A stretch of 57,578 nucleotides of DNA from Spirochaetia bacterium (GCA_022768865.1 JALELH010000100.1:1-57578); one strand, 5' to 3'. Numbered from the stretch's first letter, positions 33,211-43,497 are shown. Notes: generated by a model from the letters alone, not told the origin. A program made the numbers and translations.

Positions 33211-34539
33211 ATGAAGCACAGTATGCTTAAAAGAAAATTTTATGACACGCTTGTTTCCTGGAAGAAAGCAAAGCAAAAGGAATGCCTGCTTGTAAACGGT
33301 GCCCGTCAGGTAGGAAAAACTTTCATAATAGATAAATTCGCTCGTGAAAATTATAAAAGCTATATTTACATTAACCTTTTTAAAAATCCTGAATATGCAG
33401 GCATTTTTGAAGGCTCTCTTGAAGCTCCTGAAATTTACAAAAGGATTTCACTATATGTTCAGAATGTAAACCTTATAGAAAAAGACACATTGATTTTCAT
33501 TGATGAAATTCAGGTTTCTGCCAGTGCCAGAACTGCTCTTAAATTCCTTGCAATAGACGGCAGATATGACGTAGTTGCATCAGGTTCCCTTTTAGGAATC
33601 CACTACAATAAATCGGATGCAAATGCAAATCAGCCTGTTTCTATCCCCGTTGGCTACGAAAGGGAACTTGAAATGTTCAGCCTTGATTTTGAAGAATTCC
33701 TCTGGGCAAACGGAATTACGGAAGAATCCATTGCAAGCCTTAAGTCTTACTTTGACAAAAAGGAAAAGGTTCCGCCGGAAGTAAATGAAAAATTCCTTGG
33801 AAAACTGCGGGAATATATGGTTGTTGGCGGAATGCCCGAAGTTGTAAACAGGTTTATTGAAACTTCTAATTTCCAGGAAGTGCACAGTGCACAGGAAAAA
33901 ATCTTAAAATCCTATGAAGATGACATTCAGCTTTATGCCACAAACCCTGAAAAACCAAAGATAAAAAACTGCTATTATTCAATTCCACGTCAGCTTGCAA
34001 AGGAATATACAAAGTTTCAGTATAAAACCGTAGAAAAAAACGGAACTGCAAAAAAATATGGAAATTCCCTTGCATAGCTTGAAGATTCAGGGCTTATAAA
34101 CCTCCTGCATAATGTAAGCCTGCCGGTTATGCCTCTTGCAGCATACGAAGTTCCGGAAAGCTTTAAAGTCTATGCTTCTGACATAGGACTTTTGACTTCC
34201 ATGTTTGGTTTTGAAACACAGGCGGCACTTATAAAAAAGACACTTACTGGTCCTGCAAAGGGCGGAATATATGAAAACCTGATTTTTGACATCCTGCACA
34301 AAAGGGGTTTTAAGCTATATTACTATAAGAAGAACGATTCCCTTGAAATTGAATTTCTTTTTGAAAAAGAAGGCTCTGCCATTCCTGTAGAAGTAAAGTC
34401 AAAGAAAGGAGAAAATGTTTCTCTGAATAGTTTTATTGCAGACTTTAACCCGGCCTTTGCCTATAAGCTTATAGACGGAAACATCGGTGTGTCAGGTAAT
34501 AAAATTACTGTTCCTCAATATATGGCTATGTTTATTTAA
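33211..34539 (+). pseudogene. DUF4143-type AAA ATPase with one in-frame TAG
   Basis: The frame from ATG 33211 has Walker A GARQVGKTFIID, Walker B DTLIFIDEIQ, and GSLLGIHYNKSD. A TAG at 34075-34077 stops it after GNSLA; the same frame then continues LEDSGLINLLHNVSLP to 34539 with the PD-(D/E)XK-like LFEKEGSAIPVEVKSKKGE. In the relative at 13195 the same place is NSLDWLRDS, so TGG to TAG is the likely change. Total length 442, normal for the family. It is disabled unless the stop is suppressed. Confidence 0.85.
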
Positions 34540-34556
34540 TCACCTTTCTTTGAAGT

Positions 34557-36125
34557 CTACCGTTTCCATGCCGACATTCCGTCTCCATTGCTTGAAAACA
34601 CAAATGCTACTTTATGCACAGCTTTACCGCTTGCTAAAAACGGTGCGGCGTAACCTTTGGCATCAATTTGATCAAGTGCTGTTTGTGCAACTTCTTCTGC
34701 ATCCCTGCCCTTGTCCATTTTAAGTTCAAAGATAAAGACTGCATCATTTGTCTTTAAAACTACGTCGCTTCTGCCACAGACATTCTGCAATTCTGACAAA
34801 ACAACAAAACCTGTAAGGCGGAAGATTAAATGAACAACTGATTCATAATAATTTTCGCACATGTCCTTTTTTACGACGGTAGGCAGGTCAGCAATGGCGG
34901 TCTTTATGATTAAGGCAACTTTTTCTATATCTTTTGCACGCAGGGCACGGCGGATATTTTCTACGGCCAAGCCCACATCATCATATGGAACTTTTATGAA
35001 CTTTTGCAGAAGAACCTGCAGAAATCCGTCCTGAACTTCTTTATTAGGAAAATCAAGGGTAAACAAATTTGATTCGCCGTCAAAGTCTTTAATTGTAAGA
35101 TAACCGCTCTGGTAAATTACAGGCAGAAAATTATGATTATCCGGGTCAAAATCCCTGAACTGATATTCTGTTGCCTGCCTTCCATTAACCAGACTTGAAA
35201 GCTCTACGGGCTGATTCTTCAATGTTTTAACCAGTAATGATGGCGTTCCGCTTTCAAACCAGTAGGAGCCGAAGCGTTTTTCATAAAAGCACTTAAGCAG
35301 GCTGAATGGATTGTAAACGCCTGAGACATCATTTGTAAAATGGTAGCCGTCATACATCTGTGTAAGTCTTGATTTAGTTTCTTTTACAGAAAGATTGGTT
35401 TCTTCGGCAAGTTCCTTGATTTCATTTGAAAAATACAAGTCAAGTTCTTCTTCAGAAATTCCGCATATTGAAGAATATCTTCTGACAAGGCTTATGTCAT
35501 TAAGCTGGTTCAGTCCGCTGAAAATATTCATGTGGCTGATTTTCGTAATTCCTGTAAGAAATAAGAAGCGTATATATTTGTCACAGTCTTTTAAAGGGCT
35601 GTAAAGCTTTCTGAGTTCTGCCCTGTTTGCCTCTTCAAATTCCGTGTAAAGGACATCAAGTACAGGCTTGTCGTATTCATCGACTAAAATTACAACCTGC
35701 CTGCCGGTGCTTTCTGAAAGTTCTGTAATAAGGGTGTTAAGGCGGATGGCACAGTCGTCGCTCTTTGCTTTTACAGAATATTTGTTTTCGTAAAAAGAAA
35801 GTATTTCGTCAATTGTCTTCAAAAGGTCCTTATTAGAATTATAGGAGTTCTTTCCAAAGCTGATTGTTATTACAGGATATTCAGTCCAGTCTTTTTCAAG
35901 ATTTTCTATTGCAAGCCCATTGAACAAATCTTTTTTGCCCAGAAAATACGCTTCCATAGTAGAAAGCAAAAGACTTTTACCAAAGCGGCGCGGACGGCTT
36001 AAAAAATAAGGCTTTCCTTCATGTGAAAGTTTGTAAATATAAGATGTCTTATCTACATAAAGAAAATTACGCTTGCGTAAATCTTCAAAGTCCTGAATGC
36101 CAATGGGTAAAATTTTTTCTTGCAT
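34557..36125 (-). CDS. AAA-ATPase-like and PD-(D/E)XK nuclease protein (PF09820/DUF1703 type)
   Basis: 522 residues. The start LPIGIQDFEDLRKRNFLYVD is the family signature, followed by SRPRRFGKSLLLSTM (Walker A-like), ILVDEYDKPV (Walker B), and FELKMDKGRDAEEVA with the nuclease site. These proteins are plentiful in Treponema and often sit near mobile DNA. Its paralog lies at 48100-49659 in the opposite orientation. Role unknown. No break seen. Confidence 0.85.
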   Translation of the reverse strand: MQEKILPIGIQDFEDLRKRNFLYVDKTSYIYKLSHEGKPYFLSRPRRFGKSLLLSTMEAYFLGKKDLFNGLAIENLEKDWTEYPVITISFGKNSYNSNKDLLKTIDEILSFYENKYSVKAKSDDCAIRLNTLITELSESTGRQVVILVDEYDKPVLDVLYTEFEEANRAELRKLYSPLKDCDKYIRFLFLTGITKISHMNIFSGLNQLNDISLVRRYSSICGISEEELDLYFSNEIKELAEETNLSVKETKSRLTQMYDGYHFTNDVSGVYNPFSLLKCFYEKRFGSYWFESGTPSLLVKTLKNQPVELSSLVNGRQATEYQFRDFDPDNHNFLPVIYQSGYLTIKDFDGESNLFTLDFPNKEVQDGFLQVLLQKFIKVPYDDVGLAVENIRRALRAKDIEKVALIIKTAIADLPTVVKKDMCENYYESVVHLIFRLTGFVVLSELQNVCGRSDVVLKTNDAVFIFELKMDKGRDAEEVAQTALDQIDAKGYAAPFLASGKAVHKVAFVFSSNGDGMSAWKR

Positions 36126-36190
36126 AGTTTGATTATAGCATAATCTATATTTATAGTGCTACGTTAGTTTTTGCCGGAATGATTGAACAA

Positions 36191-36221
36191 AAAACGGAAA
36201 GCCAATCTGACTTTCCGTTTT
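36191..36221. terminator. Two-way terminator
   Basis: AAAACGGAAAG (36191-36201) pairs with CTTTCCGTTTT (36211-36221), with A and T runs on the outside. It ends the minus-strand gene at 36242 and separates it from the divergent 36125 start. Confidence 0.75.
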
Positions 36222-36241
36222 GGTGTTTTTAGTAAAGAAGT

Positions 36242-37555
36242 TTATTCATCGTAAAGTTTAGGCTCTACTGTCAGTTCCATTAGTTGCCCATCTCGGATTA
36301 CTTTGAAAGAAACCCCATTTGACTTTTGAGGATTTGAAGCACAATCTGCAAGAACTTCTAAGAACTCTTTATCTGAAGTAAACTGTTTTCCATCAACTTC
36401 ACAAATCTGGTCATCTTTTTTAAACTCTTGTGTTTTAATTTTAAGCGGTTTCTTAACTAAAGCTGCAAATTCATAGGCATCTTTTAAATCACCTTTACCT
36501 TTGAATTTTTGAACCTTAGAATCTTCGATTCCAAAACAAGATACTATTTTAGTTCTTATATGGTAACCAAAAATAAGTGGATAACCAATAAAATCTTTTC
36601 TCTCCTTTCCATCCCAAGGCTTATAGTTTAACATAAGATATTCCATGTAGTGATCTACAAAGTCTTCTTCTTGATAAACTCCTGACCAATCACCTCTTCC
36701 ATCTCTTTTAATTTCAGACCAAATTCCGCTAAGTCTATTCCACTTAATTGATTTAATTAGCGGATTTAAATTTACAACAGAAAAGAACATATTTGAATGA
36801 ACAGTTTTTTCTGAAAGAGAATAAACCTGCTTTATAGATAATGGATCTACACCTGCATTATTAGTTTTACCAGTAAGCAGCCCCTTCTTTATAAGTCTAT
36901 TTTTCATCCAAGCTCCTTTATATTGGTCCCCAGAGTTGACGTTAGAGCCTGCATATTCAAATATTTCATAATATGATCTTCGATAATCTTCGTCATAACT
37001 TGAATGAAGCTGAGAAAAAGCTTTAATTTCAATAGGATCATATACACCGATTAAATTGATTATATTATCCAGAAATTCATTATAAACAAGGAAGAAATAG
37101 GAATATATATACTTTTTATCATGAAACTGATATGTATTGAACCAAACACCTCCATTTTCCTTAACATACTCTTTCACATATTTGCTAAGATTTTTTTCGT
37201 AGTCTTCTTCAAAATCAAAGTTAAGCATGTCTTTTAAAGAAATCCATTTATTTTTAATGTTGTTCTGAAATTCATAGTCTACATTATTATAAGTACCTGC
37301 CATAGACTCTGTAAATTTGCATTCAACTATGTTTGCTGGAGTATAGATATTTGAAAATACAAAATCCCTAAGGAAATAGCAGTTTGTACTGATTGCTTTT
37401 CCAGGTGTGCCTTTGGAATTAGCAAGGTTTATGCTTTTTACCCTCATGGAAAGATTTGAAGTATCAGCATCGGCACTGATGGTAAAATACTCAGATGTAT
37501 CTAATAAACCTTTTGGGCGCTCTAATTTTAAAGTGTCAGTTGTTTTTCTATACAA
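36242..37555 (-). CDS. Exported-protein C-terminal part with a PDZ-like domain
   Basis: 437 residues from a TTG at 37555, with no signal peptide. Near the end EFKKDDQICEVDGKQFTS and VSFKVIRDGQLMELTVEP form a PDZ-like fold. The frame is the same as the upstream gene's, with only a TAA (37568-37570) between, and the join would read SSKKII then TQTVLYRKTTDTL, which flows naturally. I suspect both were one exported protein of about 810 residues. The TTG alone would give a cytoplasmic fragment. Confidence 0.6.
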   Translation of the reverse strand: MYRKTTDTLKLERPKGLLDTSEYFTISADADTSNLSMRVKSINLANSKGTPGKAISTNCYFLRDFVFSNIYTPANIVECKFTESMAGTYNNVDYEFQNNIKNKWISLKDMLNFDFEEDYEKNLSKYVKEYVKENGGVWFNTYQFHDKKYIYSYFFLVYNEFLDNIINLIGVYDPIEIKAFSQLHSSYDEDYRRSYYEIFEYAGSNVNSGDQYKGAWMKNRLIKKGLLTGKTNNAGVDPLSIKQVYSLSEKTVHSNMFFSVVNLNPLIKSIKWNRLSGIWSEIKRDGRGDWSGVYQEEDFVDHYMEYLMLNYKPWDGKERKDFIGYPLIFGYHIRTKIVSCFGIEDSKVQKFKGKGDLKDAYEFAALVKKPLKIKTQEFKKDDQICEVDGKQFTSDKEFLEVLADCASNPQKSNGVSFKVIRDGQLMELTVEPKLYDE

Positions 37556-37567
37556 TACTGTTTGAGT

Positions 37568-38689
37568 TTAAATAATTTTCTTAGAAGAATCCAGAAGCTC
37601 AAACGTTAGAAGATATCTTGTATTATTTCCATCTGGGAATAAAAGCTGGTCTGCCTCTAGAGAATTTCTTATACCCCAGTTTCTGCTATCCGGCTGCTTT
37701 TCAAAATTTTCATATATATCATCTACGATTTTTTTATCGTCAGCCAAGCAGTATATGCCTACAAAGAAAGGTAAATATATCTGATTTTTATCATAGTTTA
37801 CCTGCATGTGTGCAAAGGCTTCCTGATAATAGAATTCAAGGGGCGGATTCTGCCTGTAATAATCAGATACTGTTTTGGCAAGATTAATAAAATCTTTTCT
37901 TAATTTAATCTGATTTCTTGCCCTGTCTCCAATATCTTCGCTGGAAAGAACATTAGATGTGCTTTTAATTTCGTCTGTTACACGGGCCAAAGTATTATCC
38001 TTTGAACGTGCTTCAAACAATAAGCTCATGGCTTCTACAGCAGAACCTTTTTTACGGGCCTGCTCTGCTTTTGCAACAGACTTCTGTGCTTCTATAGAAA
38101 GGTTTGCAACAGAACTTGAAGATGCATTAGAACTTTCAACAGCCAGAAGGGAATTCTTGCCTTCTGCCGTAAGGCTTACCTTTAACTGTTCAAGCAAATC
38201 TGCCACAGCTTTCTTTAATACAAGGCCACTTTCCAAATCTGCATAAGGGCAGTTTGGATTGTTATAGGAAGCAATTTTTGCTGCAGTACTCTTATCTGTA
38301 ATGCTAAAGGAAAGCATATAGCTGGAAGGCTTTCCTGTAATTTCTACAACAAGAATATTTTTTGCAACTGTAAATCCGCCTAATTCCCCTGTTGAATTCT
38401 GATCATATAAAACGCTTGAATCAGCAACATTTGCAGCCGTTACCTGAGACAGGTTGCGGCGTTCAATTACAGTAATTGCCGAATATTTTTTAATATCATC
38501 AGACAAAGAGTTTACAACAAAGCTTGGAATCCATGCTGCATCATCGCCTATATTTGTCAAAGTCGGGTTTCCAACTTCAATGCTTAAATCCTTGCCGCCA
38601 TCTCCAATATAAAAAGCATTCTGAGAGAATGCAAAAACAGTTCCCATAAAAAGAACTGTAAGGCACAATAGTTTTTTTATAGTCTTCAT
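37568..38689 (-). CDS. Exported protein with CsgG/LpoB-like region
   Basis: 373 residues from ATG 38689 (AGGA upstream); the longer frame to 38722 runs into the terminator. MKTIKKLLCLTVLFMGTVFA is a signal peptide. Then ITVIERRNLSQVT and NILVVEITGKPSSYMLSFSI resemble the CsgG-like periplasmic fold, and a helical AEQARKKGSAVEAMSLLFEA tetratricopeptide-like stretch follows. It ends at TAA 37568, probably the first half of a longer protein (see the next gene). Confidence 0.65.
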   Translation of the reverse strand: MKTIKKLLCLTVLFMGTVFAFSQNAFYIGDGGKDLSIEVGNPTLTNIGDDAAWIPSFVVNSLSDDIKKYSAITVIERRNLSQVTAANVADSSVLYDQNSTGELGGFTVAKNILVVEITGKPSSYMLSFSITDKSTAAKIASYNNPNCPYADLESGLVLKKAVADLLEQLKVSLTAEGKNSLLAVESSNASSSSVANLSIEAQKSVAKAEQARKKGSAVEAMSLLFEARSKDNTLARVTDEIKSTSNVLSSEDIGDRARNQIKLRKDFINLAKTVSDYYRQNPPLEFYYQEAFAHMQVNYDKNQIYLPFFVGIYCLADDKKIVDDIYENFEKQPDSRNWGIRNSLEADQLLFPDGNNTRYLLTFELLDSSKKII

Positions 38690-38710
38690 AATTCCTAAAA
38701 TAATAAATGT

Positions 38711-38743
38711 AAAAATCCCCACCCTTTTACAAGATGGGGAATA
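38711..38743 (-). terminator. Terminator after the LPP20-like gene
   Basis: On the minus strand TCCCCA (38740-38735) pairs with TGGGGA (38721-38716) and a T run follows (38715-38711). It separates the lipoprotein gene from the next gene. Confidence 0.6.
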
Positions 38744-38758
38744 TCCTGTTCAAATAAA

Positions 38759-39664
38759 TTACAAACCGAAATCCATCAAAGCCTGAACAGCCGAAGTTGT
38801 TATATAAGGTGCCTTTGCAGCTACAGCTTCTGCTGCACTTGCCTTGGATTCAGCCTTTACCTGTTCTGTCTTCTGCTGTTCCATTTCAAGTTCATGCTTT
38901 GCTTCCCTAACCTGACGGTCAATTTCTTTCTGCTGTGCATCAGTCTTTTCTGCCTTTACAGCATCCTGAATAATGCCAAGCTTTTTATCCATCAAAGCCT
39001 TGCGGACATCTTCCGGGAGACGAGGGTCATTTAAAAGATTTAACATATAATAAGCAACCTGTTCCTGATAGTCTTTTGGATCCAGTGTATAGAAAACATA
39101 TCCACGGTACTGATATTCAGAATTACCTGTAGCATCAGTTATTTTTACATAATACCAGTATGTTCCGTCTTCCCTTAAACCTGTAAGTTTTGCAGAAGTT
39201 TCTGCACAGAATTTAGCAATTGTGCTTTTACCCTGGTCACTAACAGAGTTTCCTAAAGAACCGTTAATTGAAACAGACATTTCTGTACCGATTGCCTGCA
39301 TAGCCTGAAGTCTGGCATTGTTTAAGGCAGTTTCTCTGTTAAGGGAAGTACCCATTGAAGGAACAATCCATTTTCTTGCACGCAATTCGTTGGCTTTATC
39401 ACCTTCTCCAATATTTGCAGTAATATACTGATTTGGATTTCCGTATGCTAAAGTACGGAGCCATGCAGGCTGTGCAGGGTCTCCAAATTCCTGTCCCTGC
39501 CACTGTAAAAATTCAATACGCTGGGCACTTACGCCAGTATTGTTTGCAGCAGCAACATTTGCAGACTTTGGTACAGCATCTGCAGTACTTGGGGTTGAAC
39601 CACAGCTATCCAGCAACAAGACTGCACTTACAGCAGCCGCAATAAAAATGATTGACTTTTTCAT
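38759..39664 (-). CDS. LPP20-like lipoprotein
   Basis: 301 residues. MKKSIIFIAAAVSAVLLLDS then Cys 21 is a lipobox, so the protein is lipid-anchored. The region PAWLRTLAYGNPNQYITA and NARLQAMQAIGTEMSVSING fits the LPP20/FlgO-like exported family. The last 90 residues are a coiled coil (REAKHELEMEQQKTEQVKAE). It is the second lipoprotein of the cluster and is in frame, unlike the first. Confidence 0.7.
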   Translation of the reverse strand: MKKSIIFIAAAVSAVLLLDSCGSTPSTADAVPKSANVAAANNTGVSAQRIEFLQWQGQEFGDPAQPAWLRTLAYGNPNQYITANIGEGDKANELRARKWIVPSMGTSLNRETALNNARLQAMQAIGTEMSVSINGSLGNSVSDQGKSTIAKFCAETSAKLTGLREDGTYWYYVKITDATGNSEYQYRGYVFYTLDPKDYQEQVAYYMLNLLNDPRLPEDVRKALMDKKLGIIQDAVKAEKTDAQQKEIDRQVREAKHELEMEQQKTEQVKAESKASAAEAVAAKAPYITTSAVQALMDFGL

Positions 39665-39738
39665 CCATCACTCCTGAAAATTAAAGTATGTTTTTATCTA
39701 GAGCCTGCATACGCTGGCTTGTATACAAATGTAAAAAA

Positions 39739-40844
39739 TTACAGTCCAAACAAAGACAGAATATCTGCAGAAGCTGATTCAATTCCCATAAAATTAGAGA
39801 AGTCTTTTGCAAATTCATCTTTTACGGCAGCAGAAATACTTTTAGATGCAATGTTTTTTACAGTAGCACGGTTATAGCTTCTGGCACTTTTGCCTTGCAC
39901 CGTAAAACTATAGACTGCTTTTTTTGAACCAGCATCTGAAAGATTTACTGATAAAGAAGGCGTATTGATATAGATTGTGTTGCCTGTTCCATCATCCTGA
40001 GTACTTTCGTTGTAATTTATGGAAGCACTTAATGGACATGCAGATTTTTCAAGTGCATCTGATACGGTGTAGCCGTTTGACGTAAGGACAGAAACCAATG
40101 CACTTTTTACAGCATCGTCTGTATCGTTTTTTACAGTTACATAAATTGGAGTTTTTATTATGATTTCTGAAATCTGTGCTGAAATTTCTGATGCAGCTTT
40201 TTTATCTGCACCAAAATCTGCTGCTACTAAATCTGGAGCAAAAAGTTCAGCATAGGCAAGCTTTGTTTTAAATTGGCCGCTTTGTTTCCTGCTTGAATTC
40301 AAAAGCCTGATTTTTGCAAATGGTTCTTTTTCTGCAATAGCTTTGTCGTAAATACCATAGAAGGCAGACTTTTCGTTTTCAAGTTCTGGTTTTAATGCTT
40401 CGTATGCCTTTGCCTTTTCTATATAAGCGCATGCATACCAGCTTTTGTCTGATTTGTTGTAGTATGGATCAGCATATTCAAGGGCAACAAGATCTACATT
40501 GACCTTTGATGTTATTTGATTTTTTAGAACTGTTTCTGTTGTACCGGTTGTCTTTCCATTTACAGTCTTTTCTTCTGAAATCATCTGCCGGGAAAGTTCT
40601 GAAGCAACTTCCGTCTTAATAAATCCGGCAAGGGTATTTGCCGCCTGAGCCATGGCAGCCTCTGCACTTTCAGCTCCTGCTGCGTTACGTGCAGAAAGGT
40701 ATGTTGAATTTGGATAAGCTTTACTTGTTAGCGGATACCATTCGGGTGTACGGGGGGGGTAACTTTCGTTGAACCACAAGAAACTGCAAAAAGTGAAATA
40801 AGAGAGATTACAGCTACAAAAACAGAATATTCTTTTCGCTTCAT
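39739..40844 (-). pseudogene. LPP20-type lipoprotein, frameshifted at an 8-base C tract
   Basis: ATG 40844 opens MKRKEYSVFVAVISLISLFA then VSCGSTKV, a lipoprotein signal with lipobox AVSC. After KVTPP the frame is lost at a run of eight C (40752-40759 as G). The mature part, PEWYPLTSKAYPNSTYL and NAAGAESAEAAMAQAANTLA, continues in the other frame to 39739. Nine C would join them. The body is clearly kept intact, so it may be a phase-variable lipoprotein now off, or an undercall. Confidence 0.75.
40752..40759. repeat. G8/C8 homopolymer in a lipoprotein gene
   Basis: Eight G (plus strand) break the frame between signal peptide and mature lipoprotein. Adding one base restores it. It is the same situation as the acyltransferase tract at 7344. 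Confidence 0.6.
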
Positions 40845-40971
40845 TTAGATACTACTCCAGATTTTATAAAAATCAGTTAATGAAAATAATACTTCTTTAA
40901 AACCAGTATAAAGCGAATCATTGTTTTCTTCAATTGCCTGTTTGTATTAAAATGCCTTTACTTACAAACCT

Positions 40972-41231
40972 ACGTAACAGTTTTGATTAATCTGTCCACA
41001 ATCTGCTAGGGATAAATGCCCTTTAACGTAACAATGTTGATTAAATTATCCACAAATTTAATTCTATAAAATATAAAGACTTAAATGAGTTTTTAAAACA
41101 AGACGTAACAGTCAGGATTAAAAATGTAACAGTTTTGATTAATCTTCTATTATATCTAATAAATTCTAATAATATATATAACTAATAGTAGTAATACATA
41201 CTTGTGGAAAACTTAATCAAGACTGTTACGT
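40972..41231. other. Plasmid-type replication origin with five 19-bp iterons
   Basis: Iterons of the form ACGTAACAGTTTTGATTAA start at 40972, 41026, 41103 and 41124, and one in reverse at 41213-41231. DnaA-box-like sites are at 40992-41000, 41046-41054 (a perfect TTATCCACA) and 41203-41211. Between 41143 and 41200 lies a very AT-rich stretch suited to strand opening. It is next to the RepA-like gene. The stretch 40845-41235 has no gene. Confidence 0.75.
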
Positions 41232-41235
41232 TTTG

Positions 41236-42264
41236 CTAAATCAAGGATGTAATAAGGGCATAACGCTTGTCATTCTTTATTACAGGTGTTGGACTTTTAA
41301 ACAAAGTAATGCCCAGACTGTTGGAATCCAAATCTATATTCAATTCCGGATAATACTTTGTCTTTATTTCTGCCAGCATATCAATAAGCCTGTTATAGTT
41401 TACGTTCCTTTGGTTTGGATTTGCTGTTTCCGTAACAGGCATAAACTGATCTACAAGGCTTTCTTTTGGTATAAAGACAGGATTTGTAATTCCATTGTTC
41501 CTGAAAACCAGCCAGGCATACAGGTCTTTTCCTACTGCGCTGTTTATGTCCCTGTATACTGTGTAATCAATAGGAACGGCATGCTGCTGACAGAATCTTG
41601 CAAATTCTGCAGAAAGTATTATTTTAAAGTCTCCGAATTTGTTTTCTGCACTTCCGTCTTCTATTTCCTTAAACTGTATGCCTTCTGTAAAACGGATGTT
41701 TCCTGTGCTTCTTATAACTACATTTACGTCTTTTTTAGGATAATTGCCGTCCTGGTACAAGTCTTTAAATAAATACCCTGCCTGCCGTTCTTCTACCCGC
41801 TGATCGAAGGCAAAAGATGCATTCATAAAACATTCCAGCTGTTCCCTTACTGCAGACCCCCTTTGTCGCGGAAGTTGCATTTCCTTTAACAAGTCTGCAA
41901 GGGAGCGGAATTCCATGTAAACAGGAGCATCTTTTTCTTTAGATAAAACTGCATGCGTCGTAAATATACTTAAAAGCAGTCTGCCGTATTTTCCAAAAGG
42001 AACGTTAAAAGGTGATGACAGCGTAAGTTTTACGCCCTGACTTCCTCTGCGGACAAATACTGTTTTATGAATATTTTTAAATGGCAGGGAAGCTGTTGTA
42101 AAAAAACTTGGAATGTAGCTTAAAAGCTTAGTTTTTGGTTTTTGTAAGGATAATTCTTTGTCAAAAAGTTCTGTTACCGAATTGTCTATTGCAATTACTT
42201 CGTAGGAGGTTTCTTTATCAAGTTCCGGTGTTTCAGCCTGATTTTCCTTGTTTGGTTCATTCAT
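41236..42264 (-). CDS. repA: RepA-like plasmid replication initiator
   Basis: 342 residues. PFGKYGRLLLSIFTTHAVLS, LADLLKEMQLPRQRGSAVRE and QLECFMNASFAF match the plasmid RepA_C-type winged-helix initiators; the tail PVFIPKESLVDQF follows. It should bind the 19-bp iterons just beyond its 3' end. Its ATG overlaps the stop of the upstream RHH gene (TAATG), so the partition and replication genes are one operon. It is full length as far as I can judge. Confidence 0.75.
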   Translation of the reverse strand: MNEPNKENQAETPELDKETSYEVIAIDNSVTELFDKELSLQKPKTKLLSYIPSFFTTASLPFKNIHKTVFVRRGSQGVKLTLSSPFNVPFGKYGRLLLSIFTTHAVLSKEKDAPVYMEFRSLADLLKEMQLPRQRGSAVREQLECFMNASFAFDQRVEERQAGYLFKDLYQDGNYPKKDVNVVIRSTGNIRFTEGIQFKEIEDGSAENKFGDFKIILSAEFARFCQQHAVPIDYTVYRDINSAVGKDLYAWLVFRNNGITNPVFIPKESLVDQFMPVTETANPNQRNVNYNRLIDMLAEIKTKYYPELNIDLDSNSLGITLFKSPTPVIKNDKRYALITSLI

Positions 42265-42728
42265 TAATGCTTATTCCTTACAATCTGGCCGTCTACAAAG
42301 GAAAATACGTTTTCTTTTTCCAATACTTTCATTAATTCATACATTTCCATTATACCTTGTGAAAGTGTTGTTCCTTTCTGGATAAAGTATGCCTTTAGTT
42401 CCCTTCTCTTTTGCTTTGTCATCCTTATGCCCACTGATGTGTCTAGCGTTTCTTTTTCTGTGGCGGGGATTGTCGTTGCGTTTTGAGGCTGTTCTTCTGA
42501 TGCCGGCCCTTCAATTTCTTCTGCCTGAATAGCTTTTACAGGGGTGCCAGTATTTTCAGATTGAACTGAAACCTGCGTTGTAAAAGGCTCTGAATTTGTT
42601 TTTTGCGTCAGGCTTGCCAAATCAGGAGTTTCTTTAACTTCCGTTTGTATTTTAGACGTAAAACAGTCTTTTAATTGTGCCAAATCCTGCTGCTGTGCTT
42701 CTCTTGATATTTTTCTTGTTGCCGGCAT
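42264..42728 (-). CDS. ParB-like ribbon-helix-helix partition protein
   Basis: 154 residues. The N-terminal 95 residues are hydrophilic and disordered (runs of Thr, Glu, Gln). The last 45, SVGIRMTKQKRRELKAYFIQ then KGTTLSQGIMEMYELM, have the beta-strand and two helices of a CopG-type RHH fold. Such proteins bind centromere repeats and contact ParA through the flexible tail. It follows parA by 16 bases. Its likely binding sites are the repeats at 43534-43680. Confidence 0.6.
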   Translation of the reverse strand: MPATRKISREAQQQDLAQLKDCFTSKIQTEVKETPDLASLTQKTNSEPFTTQVSVQSENTGTPVKAIQAEEIEGPASEEQPQNATTIPATEKETLDTSVGIRMTKQKRRELKAYFIQKGTTLSQGIMEMYELMKVLEKENVFSFVDGQIVRNKH

Positions 42729-42744
42729 GTTTTATTCCCCTACC

Positions 42745-43497
42745 CTATTCTGACAAGGCTTTTGCAATTTCGTTTATTACTGCAATGGTTTCTTTTTTTG
42801 CTTCTACTGCTTCAATTGATTCATGAAGGTCCTGTGCTTTTTTAAAGGCCTGGTCTACAGGAATTATATGGAGCTTCATTTCTTTTGGAAGTGTCTGCAT
42901 AAGGGCATCTATTTTGCCGTCCTGTGTTGAAAGGCGGTTGTCTTTTGCATTTAAGACCAGCCTTTTGATTGCTGCTTCTTTGCTTACGCGCTTTGCCCTT
43001 GTCTTTAAGTCCGAAAGGTTTGACATAAAGATTTCTAGTCCGTCAAAAGAAAACCTGTCTATCATCATTACAGGTATTACTTCGTCACTGGCTATAAAGC
43101 AGGATTCTTCAAGAGGTCCAAAATGAGGTGATGTATCAATAATGCAGTAATCAAAGGCTTTGGATAGTTCGTCCGTTACGTCAAGCATGGCTTCCGGTTT
43201 GCCGTTTGCTTCTGTTTTCTGATAGGCATTTAACCCGCCCCCGACACCTGCTGTAGGAATCATGAAAAGATTCTTTATTCCCGTTGCCACCAGTGCGTCT
43301 CCGATGCCTGCCTTGTTTGTTAAAATGTCGGAAAGTTCGGCCGTAAGTTCCTGGTTATACCATGCAGATGCATTGCCCTGTGGGTCTGCGTCTACTAAAA
43401 CTACTTTATGTTTTTTTGCTAATGCCGATGCTACGCTTACTGCTACGGAAGTTTTTCCTGTTCCGCCCTTCTGAAGTGCTATTGATATGGTTTTCAT
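42745..43497 (-). CDS. parA: ParA-family partition ATPase
   Basis: 250 residues. The deviant Walker A KGGTGKTS lies at 10-17, then VLVDADPQGNASAW and YCIIDTSPHFG (Walker B). No extra N-terminal HTH, so it is of the small ParA type which depends on its partner to regulate the promoter. It moves plasmid copies apart along the nucleoid. It is the first gene of the par-rep operon. Confidence 0.9.
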   Translation of the reverse strand: MKTISIALQKGGTGKTSVAVSVASALAKKHKVVLVDADPQGNASAWYNQELTAELSDILTNKAGIGDALVATGIKNLFMIPTAGVGGGLNAYQKTEANGKPEAMLDVTDELSKAFDYCIIDTSPHFGPLEESCFIASDEVIPVMMIDRFSFDGLEIFMSNLSDLKTRAKRVSKEAAIKRLVLNAKDNRLSTQDGKIDALMQTLPKEMKLHIIPVDQAFKKAQDLHESIEAVEAKKETIAVINEIAKALSE

